Below are positions 36,977 to 47,700 of a DNA stretch of 64,000 nucleotides, piece after piece (within the stretch, counting starts at the first letter, position 1; each line of letters opens with the position of its first letter). The notes under the pieces were generated by a model that made no database searches, was not told where the DNA came from, and saw only the letters and a list, made by a program, of their open reading frames with translations. Source of the stretch: CAVOGJ01 sp963700865 (GTDB lineage: Bacteria > Planctomycetota > Planctomycetia > Pirellulales > Pirellulaceae); NCBI GenBank assembly GCA_963700865.1, contig CAVOZC010000014.1, forward strand, positions 33,414 through 97,413, given 5' to 3'. The position numbers were made by a program, and so were the translations under genes.

Positions 36977-38027
36977 ATGGACCAGCTCGACGACTACGAC
37001 TACGAACTCCCGACCGCATTGATCGCCCAGCAACCGACGGCGAACCGAGCCGACGCGCGGTTGCTGCTGGTGCAACGCCACGAGCAGCAGCTAGAGCACT
37101 ATCACGTGCGGGATTTGGTCGAACTGTTGCGGCCAGAGGATCTACTCGTGTTGAACGAGACGAAGGTGATTCCGGCACGACTGGTCGGACGACGAACGAC
37201 GACGGGGGGCCGCTGGCAGGGGCTGTACCTGGAAAGCGAAGACCACGGACTGTGGAGAATTCTCGGCAAGACTGCGCGGCAAGCTGCAGGAAGGTGAGAC
37301 GATCACGCTCGAGGACCTGGCGGGACAGCCCCACACACCCTTAGAGCTGGTACGGCAACTTCCGCACGGTCAATGGGCGGCTCGTCCGCATTCGCCCTTG
37401 GAACTGATCGATCTGCTCGCCCAAGTGGGTCGCGTCCCCTTACCGCATTACATTCGCGATGGGGAGATGTTGCCTGGCGATCGCGAGCAATATCAGACCG
37501 TCTATGCCAGGACTCCCGGTTCCGTGGCGGCACCGACCGCCGGCTTGCATTTCACGCGGGAACTCTTGGAACAATTGCGCAAGGCAGGAGTACGGACGGC
37601 GTTCGTGACCCTGCACGTGGGTATCGGTACGTTTCGTCCGATCATGACGGAGCGTTTGGATCAGCATGTGATGCACTCCGAGTGGTGTGAATTGCCGGCG
37701 ACGACGGTCTCAGCCATCGCCGCGGCCAAGGCAGCGGGGGGACGGGTGATTGCGGTGGGTACCACGACGGTCCGCGTATTGGAATCGGCCGCCTCGGCCC
37801 GCACGCCTCTGGCATCCTGGTCCGGTCATACCGATTTGTTCATTCGTCCGCCGTTTCACTTTCAAGTCATCGACGGATTGATGACGAATTTCCATCTTCC
37901 CAAATCGACATTGCTGGTGCTCGTGAGAACCTTTGGTGGCGACAAGCTCATGCGGCGCGCCTATGCGGCGGCGATTGCGGAGAAATATCGTTTCTTCAGC
38001 TATGGGGACGCGATGTTCATTGTCTAG
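36977..38027 (+). CDS. queA: S-adenosylmethionine:tRNA ribosyltransferase-isomerase QueA, one frameshift
   Basis: ATG 36977 gives MDQLDDYDYELPTALIAQQP, the QueA start, then LLVLNETKVIPARL. At about 37277 (after ILGKT) the frame changes; removing one base gives RGKLQEGETITL and continues to 38027. Later motifs are LPHYIRDGEM..DREQYQTVYA, GSVAAPTAGLHFT, VTLHVGIGTFRP, AVGTTTVRVLES and MTNFHLPKSTLL. The joined protein is about 349 residues, the normal size. QueA transfers the ribosyl part of SAM to 7-aminomethyl-7-deazaguanine in tRNA during queuosine synthesis. It is divergent from mraZ. The frameshift in a well-conserved enzyme again suggests a sequence error. A stem-like CTCGGACAGCG/CGCTGCCGCCGAG lies just after the stop. 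Confidence 0.92.
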
Positions 38028-38199
38028 TCGCGCCTCGGACAGCGTCACGACGCGCGCTGCCGCCGAGCGATGAGCCATCGAAGTCCGTGCTGGCTGGAGA
38101 ATGCAGGTTGGGGGGTGGTCAGCCGCTGGAAAATGCTCCACGCTAGGGGCAGTGAATTCGCCCCTCCCCTCGCCCTTCTCGCCAACAAGGAGATACTCC

Positions 38200-38838
38200 A
38201 TGTCGACCGTTGAACTGGAACAAGTCCTCGTCGTGCCCACGGAGTTGTTTCACCGCCTCGGTCACTTCCAAGGTTTTTCGCGCGAAGTCGACCGCTATCT
38301 GGGTGAACTGCTGAGCGGAGAACATGCCAGCTATCGACCACGCCCGGAAATGGAAAAAGACCCCAGCTTCAAACAGTTGATTCCGTATATGATTTTTCGG
38401 CACGTTGATGAACAGGGCGGCGTGAGTCTCTTTCAATACACGCGTGGGAGTGGACAGGGGGAACAGCGTTTACATCGCAAGATGAGCGTGGGCATCGGTG
38501 GCCATATTTGTTCGGTCGATCATTGCGACGACGGCGCGGATGTCTACGCGCAGGGCATGCGGCGGGAACTGGAGGAAGAAGTCACCATCGACACGCCCTA
38601 TCGAGAGCGGATCGTCGGATTGATCAACGATGACGAAACGGATGTCGGTAAGGTACACCTGGGTGTCGTCCACCTGTTTGATGTCGAAGCTCCGCTTGTC
38701 TTCCCTCGCGAGGAGGAAATCATTGATGCGGGATTTCAGCCCATCGACGAACTTCTGGGGCGGTTGGACGCGATGGAAAGTTGGTCGCACATTTGCGTGG
38801 CGGCGCTCTTTGGCAACGAGTCGCATATCAAGGCATAG
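38200..38838 (+). CDS. Nudix-fold protein
   Basis: The protein has 212 residues. The Nudix box is recognisable as GGHICSVDHCDDG...QGMRRELEEEVTI. The REXXEE core (RRELEEEV) is kept, while the first Gly-to-Glu spacing is longer than in the standard 23-residue box. The N-terminal 60 residues are an extension ending IPYMIFRHVDEQGGVSLFQY, and the C-terminus lacks a second domain. Nudix proteins hydrolyse nucleoside diphosphate-linked compounds; the substrate cannot be predicted. AAGGAG nine bases before the ATG fixes the start at 38200. The spacing (173 bp after queA, 71 bp before the cysteine desulfurase) allows but does not prove co-transcription. Confidence 0.75.
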   Translation: MSTVELEQVLVVPTELFHRLGHFQGFSREVDRYLGELLSGEHASYRPRPEMEKDPSFKQLIPYMIFRHVDEQGGVSLFQYTRGSGQGEQRLHRKMSVGIGGHICSVDHCDDGADVYAQGMRRELEEEVTIDTPYRERIVGLINDDETDVGKVHLGVVHLFDVEAPLVFPREEEIIDAGFQPIDELLGRLDAMESWSHICVAALFGNESHIKA

Positions 38839-38909
38839 CGGGCACGAACCCATTCAGGTTGCCGCCGCCACCGTATCCGAGGCAGCGGTGAATCCGCCCG
38901 GAAGAACGC

Positions 38910-40094
38910 ATGGCCCTCACCCCGCCGGTCTACCTCGACAATCAATCCACCACACGCGTCGATCCCCGTGTGGTCGCGGTGATGCTTCCGTTTTTCGACA
39001 GGACGTACGGGAATGCGGGCAGCCTAAGCCACTGCTTTGGCGATGAGGCGAGAATGGCGGTCGAGTCAGCGCGCCAGTTCATCGCCCAGACGCTCGGAGC
39101 CGGCGACAACGACATCGTATTTACCAGCGGCGCCACGGAAAGTAACAACATCGCACTCCGCGGCCTCGCCGACACCCCTCGCCGAAAAGGGAATCATATC
39201 GTCAGCGTGGCGACCGAACATCGGTCCGTGTTGGACCCGCTGGCCCGCCTGGCTCGCCAAGGCGTCGAGGTGACGCTGCTCACGCCCAGGCCGCACGAGG
39301 ATCCGCTGGCCGGCGTGGTGAAAGCGGAGCAGGTGGCCGAGGCACTCCGCGAGGACACGTTGCTGGTTTCGGTGATGTTGGCCAACAACGAGATCGGCGC
39401 CATTCACCCGCTGGCGGAAATCGGGCAGATTTGCCGGGAGCAAAATATCCCCCTGCATTGCGATGCGACGCAGGCCGTGGGCAAACTGCCCGTGGACGTA
39501 GATGCGTTGGGTATCGATTTGATGAGCTTCGCGGCTCATAAGATGCACGGCCCGAAAGGCGTGGGCGGGCTGTATGTGCGCCGCCGCGGCAAACGCATCC
39601 GTCTGACCCCACTTTTCGAAGGCGGCGGCCATGAGAAAGGATTGCGGAGCGGGACCCTCGATGTCCCGGGGATCGTGGGCATGGCGACGGCCCTGCAGCT
39701 GTGCGAGGCGGAAATGGAGACGGAAACCTTGCGGCAACGGCAATTGCGGGATCGCCTGGCCGGCGGATTGTTGAGCGAGATTCCCGAGGCGCGGATCAAT
39801 GGTCCGGCCTTAAACGGTCCAGCCCGGTTGGCCGGCAACCTGAACGTCGGCTTTCGCGACGTGACGGGCGAGTCATTGATGCTCGGGATGCCCGCACTGG
39901 CCGTTTCCAGCGGCAGCGCCTGTACTTCGGCCCAGCCCGAACCGAGTCATGTGTTGCGGGCACTTGGCCTGAGTGATGACTGGGTTCGAAGTAGCCTGCG
40001 GTTCGGGCTGAGCCGATTCACGACCGAGGCCGAAATTGATTTTGCCGTTGAAACCGTCGCCGCGGCGGTTCGCAGGCTGCGGCAACTGGGTTGA
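38910..40094 (+). CDS. Cysteine desulfurase (NifS/IscS type)
   Basis: The protein has 394 residues, the normal length. It shows YLDNQSTTRVDP at the N-terminus, TSGATESNNIAL, the PLP-contacting HCDATQAVGK, the Schiff-base Lys in SFAAHKMHGPKG, and the catalytic Cys loop SSGSACTSAQPEPSHVLRALG. The loop with SGSACTS is of the group I (IscS/NifS) type. The enzyme takes sulfur from cysteine as a persulfide for Fe-S clusters and tRNA thiolation. The A-type carrier gene lies 282 bp downstream on the same strand, which supports an Fe-S role. No IscU-like scaffold gene is next to it. Confidence 0.93.
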   Translation: MALTPPVYLDNQSTTRVDPRVVAVMLPFFDRTYGNAGSLSHCFGDEARMAVESARQFIAQTLGAGDNDIVFTSGATESNNIALRGLADTPRRKGNHIVSVATEHRSVLDPLARLARQGVEVTLLTPRPHEDPLAGVVKAEQVAEALREDTLLVSVMLANNEIGAIHPLAEIGQICREQNIPLHCDATQAVGKLPVDVDALGIDLMSFAAHKMHGPKGVGGLYVRRRGKRIRLTPLFEGGGHEKGLRSGTLDVPGIVGMATALQLCEAEMETETLRQRQLRDRLAGGLLSEIPEARINGPALNGPARLAGNLNVGFRDVTGESLMLGMPALAVSSGSACTSAQPEPSHVLRALGLSDDWVRSSLRFGLSRFTTEAEIDFAVETVAAAVRRLRQLG

Positions 40095-40376
40095 GGTCCT
40101 GTTGAGATTCAGCGCCTGCCGGTCGTCCTCAGGCGCGAAAGGTCGGAAACAGAGAGGAGCGGACAGCACGGATGGAAGCGATCCAATCCCCAGCCCCTCC
40201 GTCGGCGGAGTGTCCGCAAATACCGCACGGTCGTCTCGATTCCGAGCGATCCGGTGAATCCCGCTTGAAAATCGCGGTTTTGCACCCATCAGGCTAAATA
40301 CACTTTCCTCGCCCAAACGATTCGTGTATCGTAGCTTTTGAGGCAAATACCACGATATTCCGGGAGATTCGTACCA

Positions 40377-40709
40377 ATGGCGATCACCTTAACTGAACGT
40401 GCCGCAGAAGAAGTCAAACGCATTATCGGCGAGCAAAAACTGGGGGACGAAACCGTACTCCGCGTCGGCGTCACCGGGGGTGGCTGCAGCGGCTTCTCCT
40501 ACGCACTCGGCTTCGATACCAACATCGACGAGGCGAATGACGCCAGCTACGATTGTCACGGCGTGAAGGTCGCCGTGGACCGCAAGAGTGCCCTGTATCT
40601 CGACGGCACCACGCTCGACTTTTTTGATGGGCTCGAAAAGCGGGGATTCACGTTTGAGAATCCCAATGCGGTCAAGTCCTGCGGCTGCGGAAGTTCCTTC
40701 CAGGCATAG
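40377..40709 (+). CDS. A-type iron-sulfur carrier (IscA/ErpA family)
   Basis: The protein has 110 residues. It carries the three conserved cysteines: one in GVTGGGCSGFSYAL and two in the C-terminal SCGCGSSFQA. The N-terminus MAITLTERAAEEVKRII is typical. These proteins receive and hand over Fe-S clusters to apo-enzymes. GGGAG about 10 bases before ATG 40377 supports this start over the longer frame from 40338. Upstream lies the cysteine desulfurase. A strong intrinsic terminator 55 bp after its stop closes the unit. Confidence 0.93.
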   Translation: MAITLTERAAEEVKRIIGEQKLGDETVLRVGVTGGGCSGFSYALGFDTNIDEANDASYDCHGVKVAVDRKSALYLDGTTLDFFDGLEKRGFTFENPNAVKSCGCGSSFQA

Positions 40710-40764
40710 GGCGACGCATGTCCTCGCACGCCGCGAGGTGGCTCAGCCAACACACGAAAATACC

Positions 40765-40800
40765 GGCCGAGGCTCAAACGAGCATCGGCCATTTTTTTTT
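40765..40800 (+). terminator. Intrinsic terminator after the Fe-S carrier gene
   Basis: GGCCGA-G-GCTC and GAGC-A-TCGGCC form a 10-pair stem with one mismatch and an AAAC loop, followed directly by ATTTTTTTTT. This is a textbook rho-independent terminator on the plus strand. Confidence 0.88.
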
Positions 40801-40906
40801 CTTGCGTCACGCAGATCGAGACGCCCGTCGCAGGCGATCCGCATCCGGCACCCTGGTTGCCGTTGTCGCAGGCTTTTAAAATCGGCGGGTCGAGGAACAA
40901 GGACCG

Positions 40907-42154
40907 ATGAGCGAACCGCAGAAAATTCACATTGTTGGGATCGGCGACGACGGGCTGGAGGGCTTGACCGAAACGGCACAGGCCACGATTAGGGCCGCCG
41001 ACGTGCTGATCGGCACGGCTCGTAATCTCGCCGCCCTCCCCGACTCGCCCGCCGAGCGCCTCGCCACGACGGGGGACCTCACCCAGCTTGTCGAGCAGCT
41101 ACGAGCCCGCGCGGAGAAGCGAATCGTGATGGTCGCGACTGGCGACCCCATGTTCTACGGCGTGACTCGATATTTGTGCGACCAGATGGGTAAGGACCGC
41201 TTCGAGGTACTGCCCCATGTGAGTACGATGCAGCTTGCCTTTGCGCGGGTGAAGGAGCGTTGGGATGAAGCCTATCTGGCGAACATCGAGACCGTGGGCA
41301 TCACCCGGGTCGTGGAGAAATCACGGTCGGCGGAACGCGTGGGACTATTCACTAACGAGCTCCATCCCCCCGAGGTCATTGCACGGCAACTGCTTTTGGA
41401 AGGGATCGACTATTTCACGGTCTACGTGTGTGAGAATCTAGGTTCGAGGGACGAGCGGGTGACTCAGGGTGACCTCAGCACAATCGCGGAACAGTCTTTT
41501 GCGCCGCTGAATGTCATGATCCTCATCCGCAAGCCCAATGTGCCGGATCGCCCGTCGGCGATGGCCGGACAACGGCTTTTCGGCAATGATGATGAGACGT
41601 TCGCTCAATCGCAACCCAAGCGCGGACTGCTCACTCCCTTGGAAATCCGCAGTATCGCGCTGGCACTCCTGGACCTGGGTCCACGCAGCGTCGTCTGGGA
41701 TGTCGGTGCCGGCAGCGGCAGCGTTTCGATCGAGGCCTCGCGACTGGCCCACGACGGCACCGTCTATGCGATCGAAATGGACCCGCAAGATCACGGACTG
41801 ATCCTGGACAATGCCAAGCGTTTCGGCGCAGCCAATGTGGTACCTGTCCTGGGGCAAGCTCCCGAAGCCTGGCGGGAGCTACCCGACCCCGATGCCGTTT
41901 TCATCGGGGGAACGGGTCGTGCGGTGCAACGGATCGTCGAACTGGCCAGTGCACGACTGCGTCCCGCCGGTCGCATGGTCGTTCATGTCGGATCGCTGGA
42001 AAATGTTTCCGCGGTGCATGCCACGCTGCGGGAAATGGTGGGCGAACCGCAGGTCCGTATGGTACAAGTCTCCTTGGGGAATGAGCAATTCGAATCCCTG
42101 AGGCTGGACAGCCGCAACCCGGCGTTCTTGGTGAGCAGTGTGAAACACGTATAG
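40907..42154 (+). CDS. cobL: Fused precorrin C5,15-methyltransferase/decarboxylase (CobL; CbiE-CbiT)
   Basis: The protein has 415 residues. Residues 1-205 form the CbiE tetrapyrrole methylase domain (KIHIVGIGDDGLEGLT, VMVATGDPMFYGVTRYL). Residues about 235-415 form the CbiT domain with a Rossmann SAM motif (VVWDVGAGSGSVSIEAS, YAIEMDP, FIGGTGRAV). The fused enzyme methylates C5 and C15 of the corrin ring precursor and removes the acetate at C12. No other cobalamin gene is next to it, so it stands alone here. The terminator after the Fe-S carrier and a 197-bp gap suggest its own promoter. The PIG-L gene starts 20 bp after its stop. Confidence 0.92.
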   Translation: MSEPQKIHIVGIGDDGLEGLTETAQATIRAADVLIGTARNLAALPDSPAERLATTGDLTQLVEQLRARAEKRIVMVATGDPMFYGVTRYLCDQMGKDRFEVLPHVSTMQLAFARVKERWDEAYLANIETVGITRVVEKSRSAERVGLFTNELHPPEVIARQLLLEGIDYFTVYVCENLGSRDERVTQGDLSTIAEQSFAPLNVMILIRKPNVPDRPSAMAGQRLFGNDDETFAQSQPKRGLLTPLEIRSIALALLDLGPRSVVWDVGAGSGSVSIEASRLAHDGTVYAIEMDPQDHGLILDNAKRFGAANVVPVLGQAPEAWRELPDPDAVFIGGTGRAVQRIVELASARLRPAGRMVVHVGSLENVSAVHATLREMVGEPQVRMVQVSLGNEQFESLRLDSRNPAFLVSSVKHV

Positions 42155-42174
42155 GTCGCGGAGAGAAGTATTGC

Positions 42175-42915
42175 ATGATGGACTATCCGCAATTGGACGT
42201 CATCGCCGTGGGCGCCCACCCGGACGATGTCGAGATTGCCTGCGGAGGCACCTTGGCGCGGCTCGTCGAACAAGGCTATCAGGTCGGCATCATCGACTTG
42301 ACCGACGGCGAGCCGACCCCCGGCTGTCCCGATCCGGCGGTACGCCGCGGCGAAGCCCAAGCAGCGGCAATGATCCTGGGCGTCGAGACTCGGGTGATTC
42401 TCGATTTACCGAATCGACGCCTGTTCGATTCGTTTGAATCGCGCGTGGCGTTGGCCAAGGAGTTTCGCAAGTATCGCCCGCGGATTGTCATCGGTTTCGG
42501 TGACCGGACACCGCAGGCCTCGCCCGACCATTGGCAGGCGATACAGATCACGGAGGCAGCCATTTTTTACTCCCGCCTGACGAAGTGGGACGAGCACTTT
42601 GATCGCCTGCCCGTGCATCGAATCGATGCCCAGCTGTATTTTCGGCTGGCTTTCGAGTCTTTTGCTCACGACCATCCCGGTCAATTCGTCGTTGACATTG
42701 GCAGTACGCTAGAAAAGAAATTGGCCAGCATTGCCTGTTACGCCACGCAGTTCCCACCGGAAAAGGCCTACGTCTTCGATCGTGTGCGAGCCGCCGCCCA
42801 ACATTGGGGACTGGCCGCGGGCTTTGCCGCCGGAGAAATCTTTATCAACACGCGGCCGGTCGGCTCGCGAGACCTCGTCACCACCGTGCTGGCGTCCGTC
42901 GGCGAAAATCCATGA
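42175..42915 (+). CDS. PIG-L/LmbE-family N-deacetylase (BshB1-like)
   Basis: The protein has 246 residues. It starts DVIAVGAHPDDVEIACGGTLA, in which AHPDD holds two zinc ligands, followed by LTDGEPTPG and RPRIVIGFGDRTPQASPDHWQA with the third His ligand. The length and the start resemble BshB1 of bacillithiol synthesis, which deacetylates N-acetylglucosaminyl malate. Other PIG-L enzymes deacetylate other GlcNAc conjugates, so the substrate is uncertain. Its stop overlaps the aroA start (ATGA), which indicates translational coupling. It lies 20 bp after cobL. ATG 42175 is followed by a second ATG at 42178; either could serve. Confidence 0.85.
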   Translation: MMDYPQLDVIAVGAHPDDVEIACGGTLARLVEQGYQVGIIDLTDGEPTPGCPDPAVRRGEAQAAAMILGVETRVILDLPNRRLFDSFESRVALAKEFRKYRPRIVIGFGDRTPQASPDHWQAIQITEAAIFYSRLTKWDEHFDRLPVHRIDAQLYFRLAFESFAHDHPGQFVVDIGSTLEKKLASIACYATQFPPEKAYVFDRVRAAAQHWGLAAGFAAGEIFINTRPVGSRDLVTTVLASVGENP

Positions 42916-44198
42916 ACGACCGCGTGGAAATTCAACCTTGCGGACCATTACAAGCCTCGATTCGGCCGCCCGGATCGAAGAGTCTCACCAACCGCGCACT
43001 GGTCTGCGCCGCGCTCGCCACGGGACCGTCCCGGTTGATCGGTGCCCTCGACAGCGAAGACACGCGGTATATGCTCGCCGGCTGGGAAGCGTTGGGCGTG
43101 GACATTTCATGGGACGCCGACAGCCACATCGCTGATATCGTCGGCTGTGGGGGTAATTTTCCTGCTCAAGAAGCCCAACTGTTTCTCGGCAACAGCGGAA
43201 CGACCGTTCGCTTTCTGACCGCGGCGGTGGCTACCGGGCATGGTCACTACCGATTGGATGGTGTGTCCCGTATGCGGGAAAGACCGATTCAAGACCTCCT
43301 CGACGCGCTGCGCCAATTGGGGGTCGATGCGACTTCCGAACTGGGAACGGGAGCCCCGCCCGTGATCGTACGGGCCGGTGGTCTACCGGGTGGCACGGCC
43401 ACGGTCGCGGGAGAGATTTCCAGCCAATATCTGAGTGGACTGTTGATGGTGGCTCCCTATGCCCGGCAAGACGTGCGGCTGGTGCTGCGGGGGGAGCTCG
43501 TATCGCGACCCTACGTCGACATGACCATCGCAGTGATGCGTTCCTTCTCCGTGACCGTGGAGGCGATGAGCGACGGCTTTTTCGTGCCGGCGGGACAGTC
43601 TTATGTTGGCCGCACCTACGCCGTCGAACCCGATGCCACGGCGGCCAGTTATTTCTGGGCCGCGGCGGCAATCACGGGTGGAACGGTCGTTGTGGAAGGG
43701 CTCGACCGTGGTGCCTTGCAAGGGGACGTGGCCTTTTGTGATTGCTTGGAACGGATGGGCTGTCAGGTCACGGAAGCGGTCGGTAGCATGCGGGTGACAG
43801 GTGGACAACTGCGGGGCATTGATGTCGACATGAACGCCATCAGTGATACCGTGCAGACATTGTCGGTTGTCGCGTTGTTTGCCGATGGACCGACGCGGAT
43901 TCGCAATGTCAGCCACAACCGTCATAAGGAATCGGATCGCATCGGCGATCTGGCCACCGAATTACGACGAGTCGGCGCCAGCGTGGAAGAGCACGACGAC
44001 GGCCTGACCATCGTGCCAGGTTGCTTGCGACCCGCGGAAATCCAGACCTACGACGATCATCGCATGGCAATGAGCCTGTCGTTGATTGGCCTGAAGCAGC
44101 CGGGCATCGTTATCCTCGATCCGGGCTGCACGGCCAAAACGTATCCGGAGTTTTTTCACGATCTGGCCCGCGTGTGCCGGACGGTTGCGCACGAGTGA
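42912..44198 (+). CDS. aroA: 3-phosphoshikimate 1-carboxyvinyltransferase (EPSP synthase)
   Basis: The protein has 428 residues, the normal length. It shows the substrate-binding PPGSKSLTNRAL, LFLGNSGTTVRFLTAA, SRMRERPIQDL, SSQYLSGLLMVAPY, the catalytic DATAASYFWAA region, HNRHKESDRI and TYDDHRMAMSLSL. The enzyme joins shikimate-3-phosphate and PEP in the sixth step of the shikimate pathway. ATG 42912 overlaps the PIG-L stop (ATGA), so the frame upstream is not part of it. No terminator is clear in the 85 bp downstream, where the strand changes. Confidence 0.95.
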   Translation: MNDRVEIQPCGPLQASIRPPGSKSLTNRALVCAALATGPSRLIGALDSEDTRYMLAGWEALGVDISWDADSHIADIVGCGGNFPAQEAQLFLGNSGTTVRFLTAAVATGHGHYRLDGVSRMRERPIQDLLDALRQLGVDATSELGTGAPPVIVRAGGLPGGTATVAGEISSQYLSGLLMVAPYARQDVRLVLRGELVSRPYVDMTIAVMRSFSVTVEAMSDGFFVPAGQSYVGRTYAVEPDATAASYFWAAAAITGGTVVVEGLDRGALQGDVAFCDCLERMGCQVTEAVGSMRVTGGQLRGIDVDMNAISDTVQTLSVVALFADGPTRIRNVSHNRHKESDRIGDLATELRRVGASVEEHDDGLTIVPGCLRPAEIQTYDDHRMAMSLSLIGLKQPGIVILDPGCTAKTYPEFFHDLARVCRTVAHE

Positions 44199-44283
44199 AT
44201 CGGTCAAATCACGATCGATGATGTTGTTTTCATCGCGCTCCGGGAGCCGAAGCCTACCCCTTCGCAAGCTGATCGCAAGGGAC

Positions 44284-44595
44284 TCAATCGTGATGCGGGC
44301 ATTCGATTTGGTGCAGCTTTGTCTCGGTCCGTGCGTCGGCTAGTGATTGCATGTATTCAGCCGCTCGCAGTCGCTTCTCGCAAGTGAGCCACTCTATATT
44401 GCTGCATTCCAATTTCCCACACACCTCGCAGGCGTAGTACTCGGGCGGGCAATCCTGAACGATTGAGTCCTTGAATTTCCCTAGCGCCTTACGCGCCTTT
44501 ACCGTCCAGTTCTCAAGTCCCAAAGCTGCGTCTCCCAAGCTGCCAACCCATCCAATGCACCCTGGCCCATCCGTGCCGGCCAGCCACTGCCCCAC
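44284..44595 (-). CDS. Small cysteine-containing protein, function unknown
   Basis: The frame encodes 103 residues. The C-terminal 60 residues look like a conserved short domain: PPEYYACEVCGKLECSN..WLTCEKRLRAAEYMQ, with a CxxC and two further Cys that could bind a metal. I have an impression of similar short proteins in planctomycetes but cannot confirm it. The N-terminal 25 residues are less convincing, and the true start could be internal or, given the indel rate, in another frame. It lies directly downstream of the giant gene on the same strand, separated by about 130 bp. Confidence 0.5.
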   Translation of the reverse strand: MGQWLAGTDGPGCIGWVGSLGDAALGLENWTVKARKALGKFKDSIVQDCPPEYYACEVCGKLECSNIEWLTCEKRLRAAEYMQSLADARTETKLHQIECPHHD

Positions 44596-44723
44596 AGCGT
44601 AATCTCAGCCGCCACGGATGGCAACCAACGATCTCTTTCGGTGCCGATGCCCGACGTGGTGAGCCCCCGCCGCGACGGACCGCGGCTGCTCAAGACGAGA
44701 TTCCGGCCTCTTCCCGCCTCTTG

Positions 44724-47700
44724 TTACCACTCGGCCGACGCGAAGGTCCCCTCGAAGAAACGATCCACGTCTTTCGTCCATTCATCCTCATCCGGGTCTG
44801 CAGGGCGCGGCGGCGAAACAAATGTGAATTTATGCGCGTTCCAGACATTGAAGTCGCTGCTGTCGATACCCGCATCGGCATTGAAGTTACCATGAGTCCA
44901 GCGGCCATCAAATGTGAACTTATGCGCATTCCAGAGATTGAAGTCGGACGTATCGACCACAAAATCCAGGTTCGCATCACCCAGGAGCGTCCCTTTGAGT
45001 TGAGTGATCCAGGACTGCACATCCGCGACCGTGACGAGACCGTCCCCAGTCACATCGAACCGCCCGTCATTCGTACCAGCGATCGCCGCGGCGCTCAGCG
45101 CATCAATATCATCACCGCTGAGAGTGCCGTCACCGTCGAAATCGCCCGCTCGCACGACCTTAATCGTGAATCCCCGGCTCGTGGTCGATCCATCGGCCGA
45201 GGTCGCCCGCACCGTGATGGCATGCGAAGTCGCACTCGCAAGGTCGATGGACGCTCCATTGGCGACGGTCACGATGCCGGTCGTCGGGTGGATCGCGAAC
45301 CGCCCGCCCGCATTTTCGTCCAGGGTATACACAACCGCGCTGGTCGTGATATCAGCGTCACGGGCAAAGGCCACGATTCCCACCGGCGTGCCGTTCGCCG
45401 CATGTTCCGCTACCTGGTTGCTTCCGCCATCCAGATCGGAAATCGATCCCACATCAAACTCGTCCACGTCATGCACCTGGATCGTGAACGTGGCATCCGA
45501 ATGCGACCCGTCCGCCGACAAGGCCCGCACGGTCACGTTGTGCGAAGTGGCCGACTCGGCGTCCAGAAGCGATCCATTGGCGACTGACAAGACGCCGATC
45601 GCGGGATCAATGGCAAAGCGACCACCCGCACTGTCTAACAGCGAATACGTGATCGCATTTGTCGTGGCATCGGCATCGCTTGCCAGCACGGTGACGCCCA
45701 CCGTTGTTCCATGCGGTGCATTTTCATTCACTGCATCGAGGGCCGGATTCGCATCGCTGATGGGCCCGACGTTGAATTCATTCACGTCCAGGATGGCGAT
45801 CGTAAAGGGCTGAATGGCCACCGTACCGTCGGTGCTGGTGGCGCGCACGAGAATTGTCTGGTTACTGGTTGCTTCGCGATCAAGTGCACCCGCCACCGTG
45901 ACCACGCCCGTCGTAGGATGGATGGCGAATCGCCCACCCGCGTTGTTGTCCAGAGAATAGGTCACGGTGTCGGACGGATCGGGGTCGATGGCCGCGGCAG
46001 TGATCCCGACCAGCGTCCCCGGCGTCGAGTTTTCCGCGACCTGGTCAGGAGCCCCGTTGGCATCCGCAATCGTTCCAACTCCCGTCACCACGTGAAAGAT
46101 TCGTAGATAATCACCGCCGGCACTGCCGTTCGCGTCACCGTCCAGCCGATTGCCTGCCTGATCCAGTAACGATTGCCCGGGTTGACTGATAAGTGACAAG
46201 CGATAGCGATCGGTCGGCAGCGGTTGAGCAAACGTCAGACTGACGTCCAGCGAACCCGCGGTATACGCCAAGTCGTCAATGTCGATGACGAGATCGTCGG
46301 CCGTATCAAATTGATTGTCGAGCCCATCGCCAAGCAGCTCATACACATTGGAACTGCGGGCACTCACCGCATCCAGGGGCTCACTGAATGACACGACCAG
46401 ACCGGTCACCGGGGCTAGTACCGAGCCGCCGGCCGCGATTCCCGCGGGCGTGATCCCAGTGACGGTCGGAGGCGTGACGTCGCTGCTGTCGCCCTGAAAC
46501 TCAAAGGCTCCTATGTCGGTGAGCCCTGGCTGCAGGGTCCAGCCTCGAGAGTTCACGGCCGTGAGACCAGCTTGGCCATCGTAGGGAGACAGTTCGTAAT
46601 TGACCCCGTTTCCAGCCGAGATTCCCACGGTCGGGGAAAGATTCGCGTTGCCCGGCCCGTAGTGGAATTGGATCTCGCCGGTGTTCACCAGCGTGACTGC
46701 AAATTGAACATCGCTATTGTCACCGATGCGGGAGGCATTCCAGCGGACCGTGACTCGATCGGTTAGCAATGTATCGACAAAAATGTCATCGCCGGTAAGG
46801 GCTGTGGTCAAGTCATCCCACAGCGCCGTTATCCGCCGCTGCGTGAGTAGCTCTGCCGTTGTGTTCGACGCGTCGTTGGCACTGGTGTTTACCCCGAACT
46901 GAAGCAGTCCGTTCGTCGAAACAAAGACCGAACTATAACTGGTTCCGTAGAAGGGGAACGTGAAGCCGGCGGGGAAGGCCAGCGTGAAGACGGAATCATT
47001 GGCCCGCCAGTTCCGGGCCGAGCCGGTAGCCGCGAACAGGCTGGCCCCCAGCGAACTTTCGACGTATCGGGGCGCACCTGCGTTTGTTGTGCCAGGGTCA
47101 TCTTGGCGCGATCGGTTCAGCAAATCCGTGACGCTGGCATTCCATGTTTCCCCGCGGTCGATGGCGGGCGAGTGAGCCTGCAGCCCAAAATTATCGTCAA
47201 ACCCGTTTCCTTCGGGCACTCCCTGCTCGCCCAAGACGTTGTCCGCCCCGTCGATATCCAAGAACAGCGGATTGGCGGAGAGGCTGTTTGCATCGCGGCC
47301 ACTGCTCGACTGCCAGTCGCCGAGTTCTGGGGAGACAGTACTGCCCCAGAGGCCGACGTTGGCCGCGGCACTCGTTGGGTACAACAGGTTGTAGTCGCTG
47401 ACGAAGGCCGCCTGGCCCCCGGTCGCAACACTGACCAACGTACCGACGTCGCCCTGGACAATATTGTTCTTCAGCCGTCCCGTACCATTTGCCGTGAATC
47501 GAACCGCGATTCCCACCGGGTGAACGATCGTATTGTCCGTAATCAGGTAGTTTCCGTTGCTAACATCGATTCCCACGTTCGTGTTGTCGTAGATCAAGTT
47601 GTTGCGAACCGTCGATGTCGTGGAAGTCCCCGTCAACAGGATGCCCGTGGCATTGGAATAAATCTGGTTATTGAGGACATTGGATGTGCCCGACTGCCGG

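Noticed and set aside
44284..44723. Extension of the small Cys-rich protein into the upstream frame 44499-44693
   Set aside because: The upstream frame shows no similarity to the conserved part. An indel is possible but not supported by any motif.
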